This document shows, one piece after another, positions 63,580 through 64,000 of a stretch of DNA of 64,000 nucleotides. Positions within the stretch are counted from its first letter, which is position 1. Each line of letters opens with the position of its first letter. This DNA comes from Enterovibrio coralii. GTDB lineage: Bacteria; Pseudomonadota; Gammaproteobacteria; Enterobacterales; Vibrionaceae. The stretch is taken from NCBI RefSeq assembly GCF_001559595.1, contig NZ_LNTY01000034.1, positions 558,001 through 622,000 of the forward strand. The letters are read 5' to 3'. A program made the position numbers and the translations under genes. The notes beneath the pieces were generated by a model that saw only the letters and a list, made by a program, of their open reading frames with translations, made no database searches and had not been told where the DNA came from.

Positions 63580-64000
63580 ATGAACAGTAACACTTTGCGT
63601 TCTCTTTCGCTGGCGTTACTGGTGAGTGTGGCAGCCCCAGTGGCTGCCGCACCTGCTCCGGTGACTGAATTGGGTGGTAGTAGCGGCAGCAGCTCTGTTG
63701 AGCGCCTGGAGCGAATGCTCGAAGCTCGAAATCAAATGCAAATCGACATGCAGCGTCAGCTTGACCAAATGGCGAGTGAGCTTGATGAGCTGCGTGGCAC
63801 CGTCGAAAGAAACAGCTACGAATTAAATCAGATGTTGGAGCGCCAACGTGATCTCTACCGAGAGATTGATACGCTAAGAACGGCGAAACCAGCACCTGTT
63901 CCGGTCACAACGCCGGAAACCCTAGAATCCACAGAAACTTACTCAACGGATCAATCCGAAAACACCGAGTATGACGCGGCAGTTAACCTGATCCTAAAAG
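63580..64000 (+). CDS. cpoB: Cell division coordinator CpoB (YbgF), 5' part
   Basis: Begins at ATG 63580, 15 bases after pal, and runs off the window after 140 codons with no stop. Signal peptide cut near residue 24 (V-A-A-A). Then a trimerising coiled coil (about 38-95: V-E-R-L-E-R-M-L-E-A-R-N-Q-M-Q, Q-M-L-E-R-Q-R-D-L-Y-R-E-I) and a proline/threonine linker; E-Y-D-A-A-V-N-L-I-L-K at the end opens the TPR domain. CpoB links PBP1B wall synthesis to Tol during division. Confidence 0.95.
   Translation, partial: MNSNTLRSLSLALLVSVAAPVAAAPAPVTELGGSSGSSSVERLERMLEARNQMQIDMQRQLDQMASELDELRGTVERNSYELNQMLERQRDLYREIDTLRTAKPAPVPVTTPETLESTETYSTDQSENTEYDAAVNLILK

Overview
The window looks like a chromosomal segment of a marine gammaproteobacterium of the family Vibrionaceae. 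The gene orders yecE-like/aspS/yebC/ruvC, cmoA-cmoB, ruvA-ruvB/cydA-cydB-cydX-ybgE/ybgC-tolQ-tolR-tolA-tolB-pal-cpoB, a ToxR-like membrane regulator and a GlyGly-CTERM protease all fit. A Grimontia- or Enterovibrio-like genome is my best guess, from gene content only. The core genes have middling GC. The stretches at about 6.3-8.1 kb and 21.6-27.2 kb are visibly richer in A+T and look acquired.

Layout. 0-3.1 kb: a ynjBCD-type ABC importer followed by ynjF. 3.3-11.1 kb: a fructose-type phosphotransferase system (HPr-EI-EIIA fusion, two EIIBs, EIIC and an AraC regulator, like the E. coli frw/yijO set), interrupted by two thiol peroxidase genes. 11.3-14.4 kb: a MarR-controlled cytochrome b561 / cytochrome c' locus. 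14.4-19.9 kb: LysR and MarR regulators with small metabolic genes. 20.0-21.1 kb: a short leader peptide, a base-paired leader RNA and a methyltransferase. 21.2-27.2 kb: an AT-rich island with a third thiol peroxidase, a secreted trypsin-like protease, a lipoprotein and an outer-membrane protein, facing a ToxR-like regulator whose gene overlaps that of a small membrane partner. 27.3-33.7 kb: patB, an ATP-grasp/inactive-transglutaminase/retropepsin trio, and cmoBA. 33.9-39.3 kb: a TetR gene, an array of five TGACG palindromes, and an MMPL transporter with LolA-like and beta-barrel partners. 39.3-43.8 kb: DUF72, aspS, yebC, ruvC. 43.8-53.5 kb: an accessory block between ruvC and ruvAB (ABC exporter, deoD/Crp-Fnr regulator/nupC nucleoside module, CioAB-type bd oxidase). 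53.5-64 kb: ruvAB, cydABX-ybgE and the Tol-Pal operon, running off the right edge inside cpoB.

Data quality matters here. Eight loci (ynjC, ynjD/ynjF, the PTS EIIC, the MMPL gene, ruvC, an ABC exporter, cioB, ruvB) carry single-base indels. Nearly all are losses of one base in a short run, and housekeeping genes such as ruvB and ruvC are hit. The parsimonious reading is consensus error, not gene decay. I annotate these genes at full extent and mark where the frame breaks.

The most interesting candidates are the leader-peptide/methyltransferase control region (20.1-20.2 kb), the VtrA/VtrC-like sensor pair facing a protease/lipoprotein/porin set (22.5-27.2 kb), the TetR operator array with two interposed terminators (34.76-34.99 kb), and the paired palindromes around a Crp/Fnr-type regulator in the nucleoside module (48.55 and 49.4 kb).
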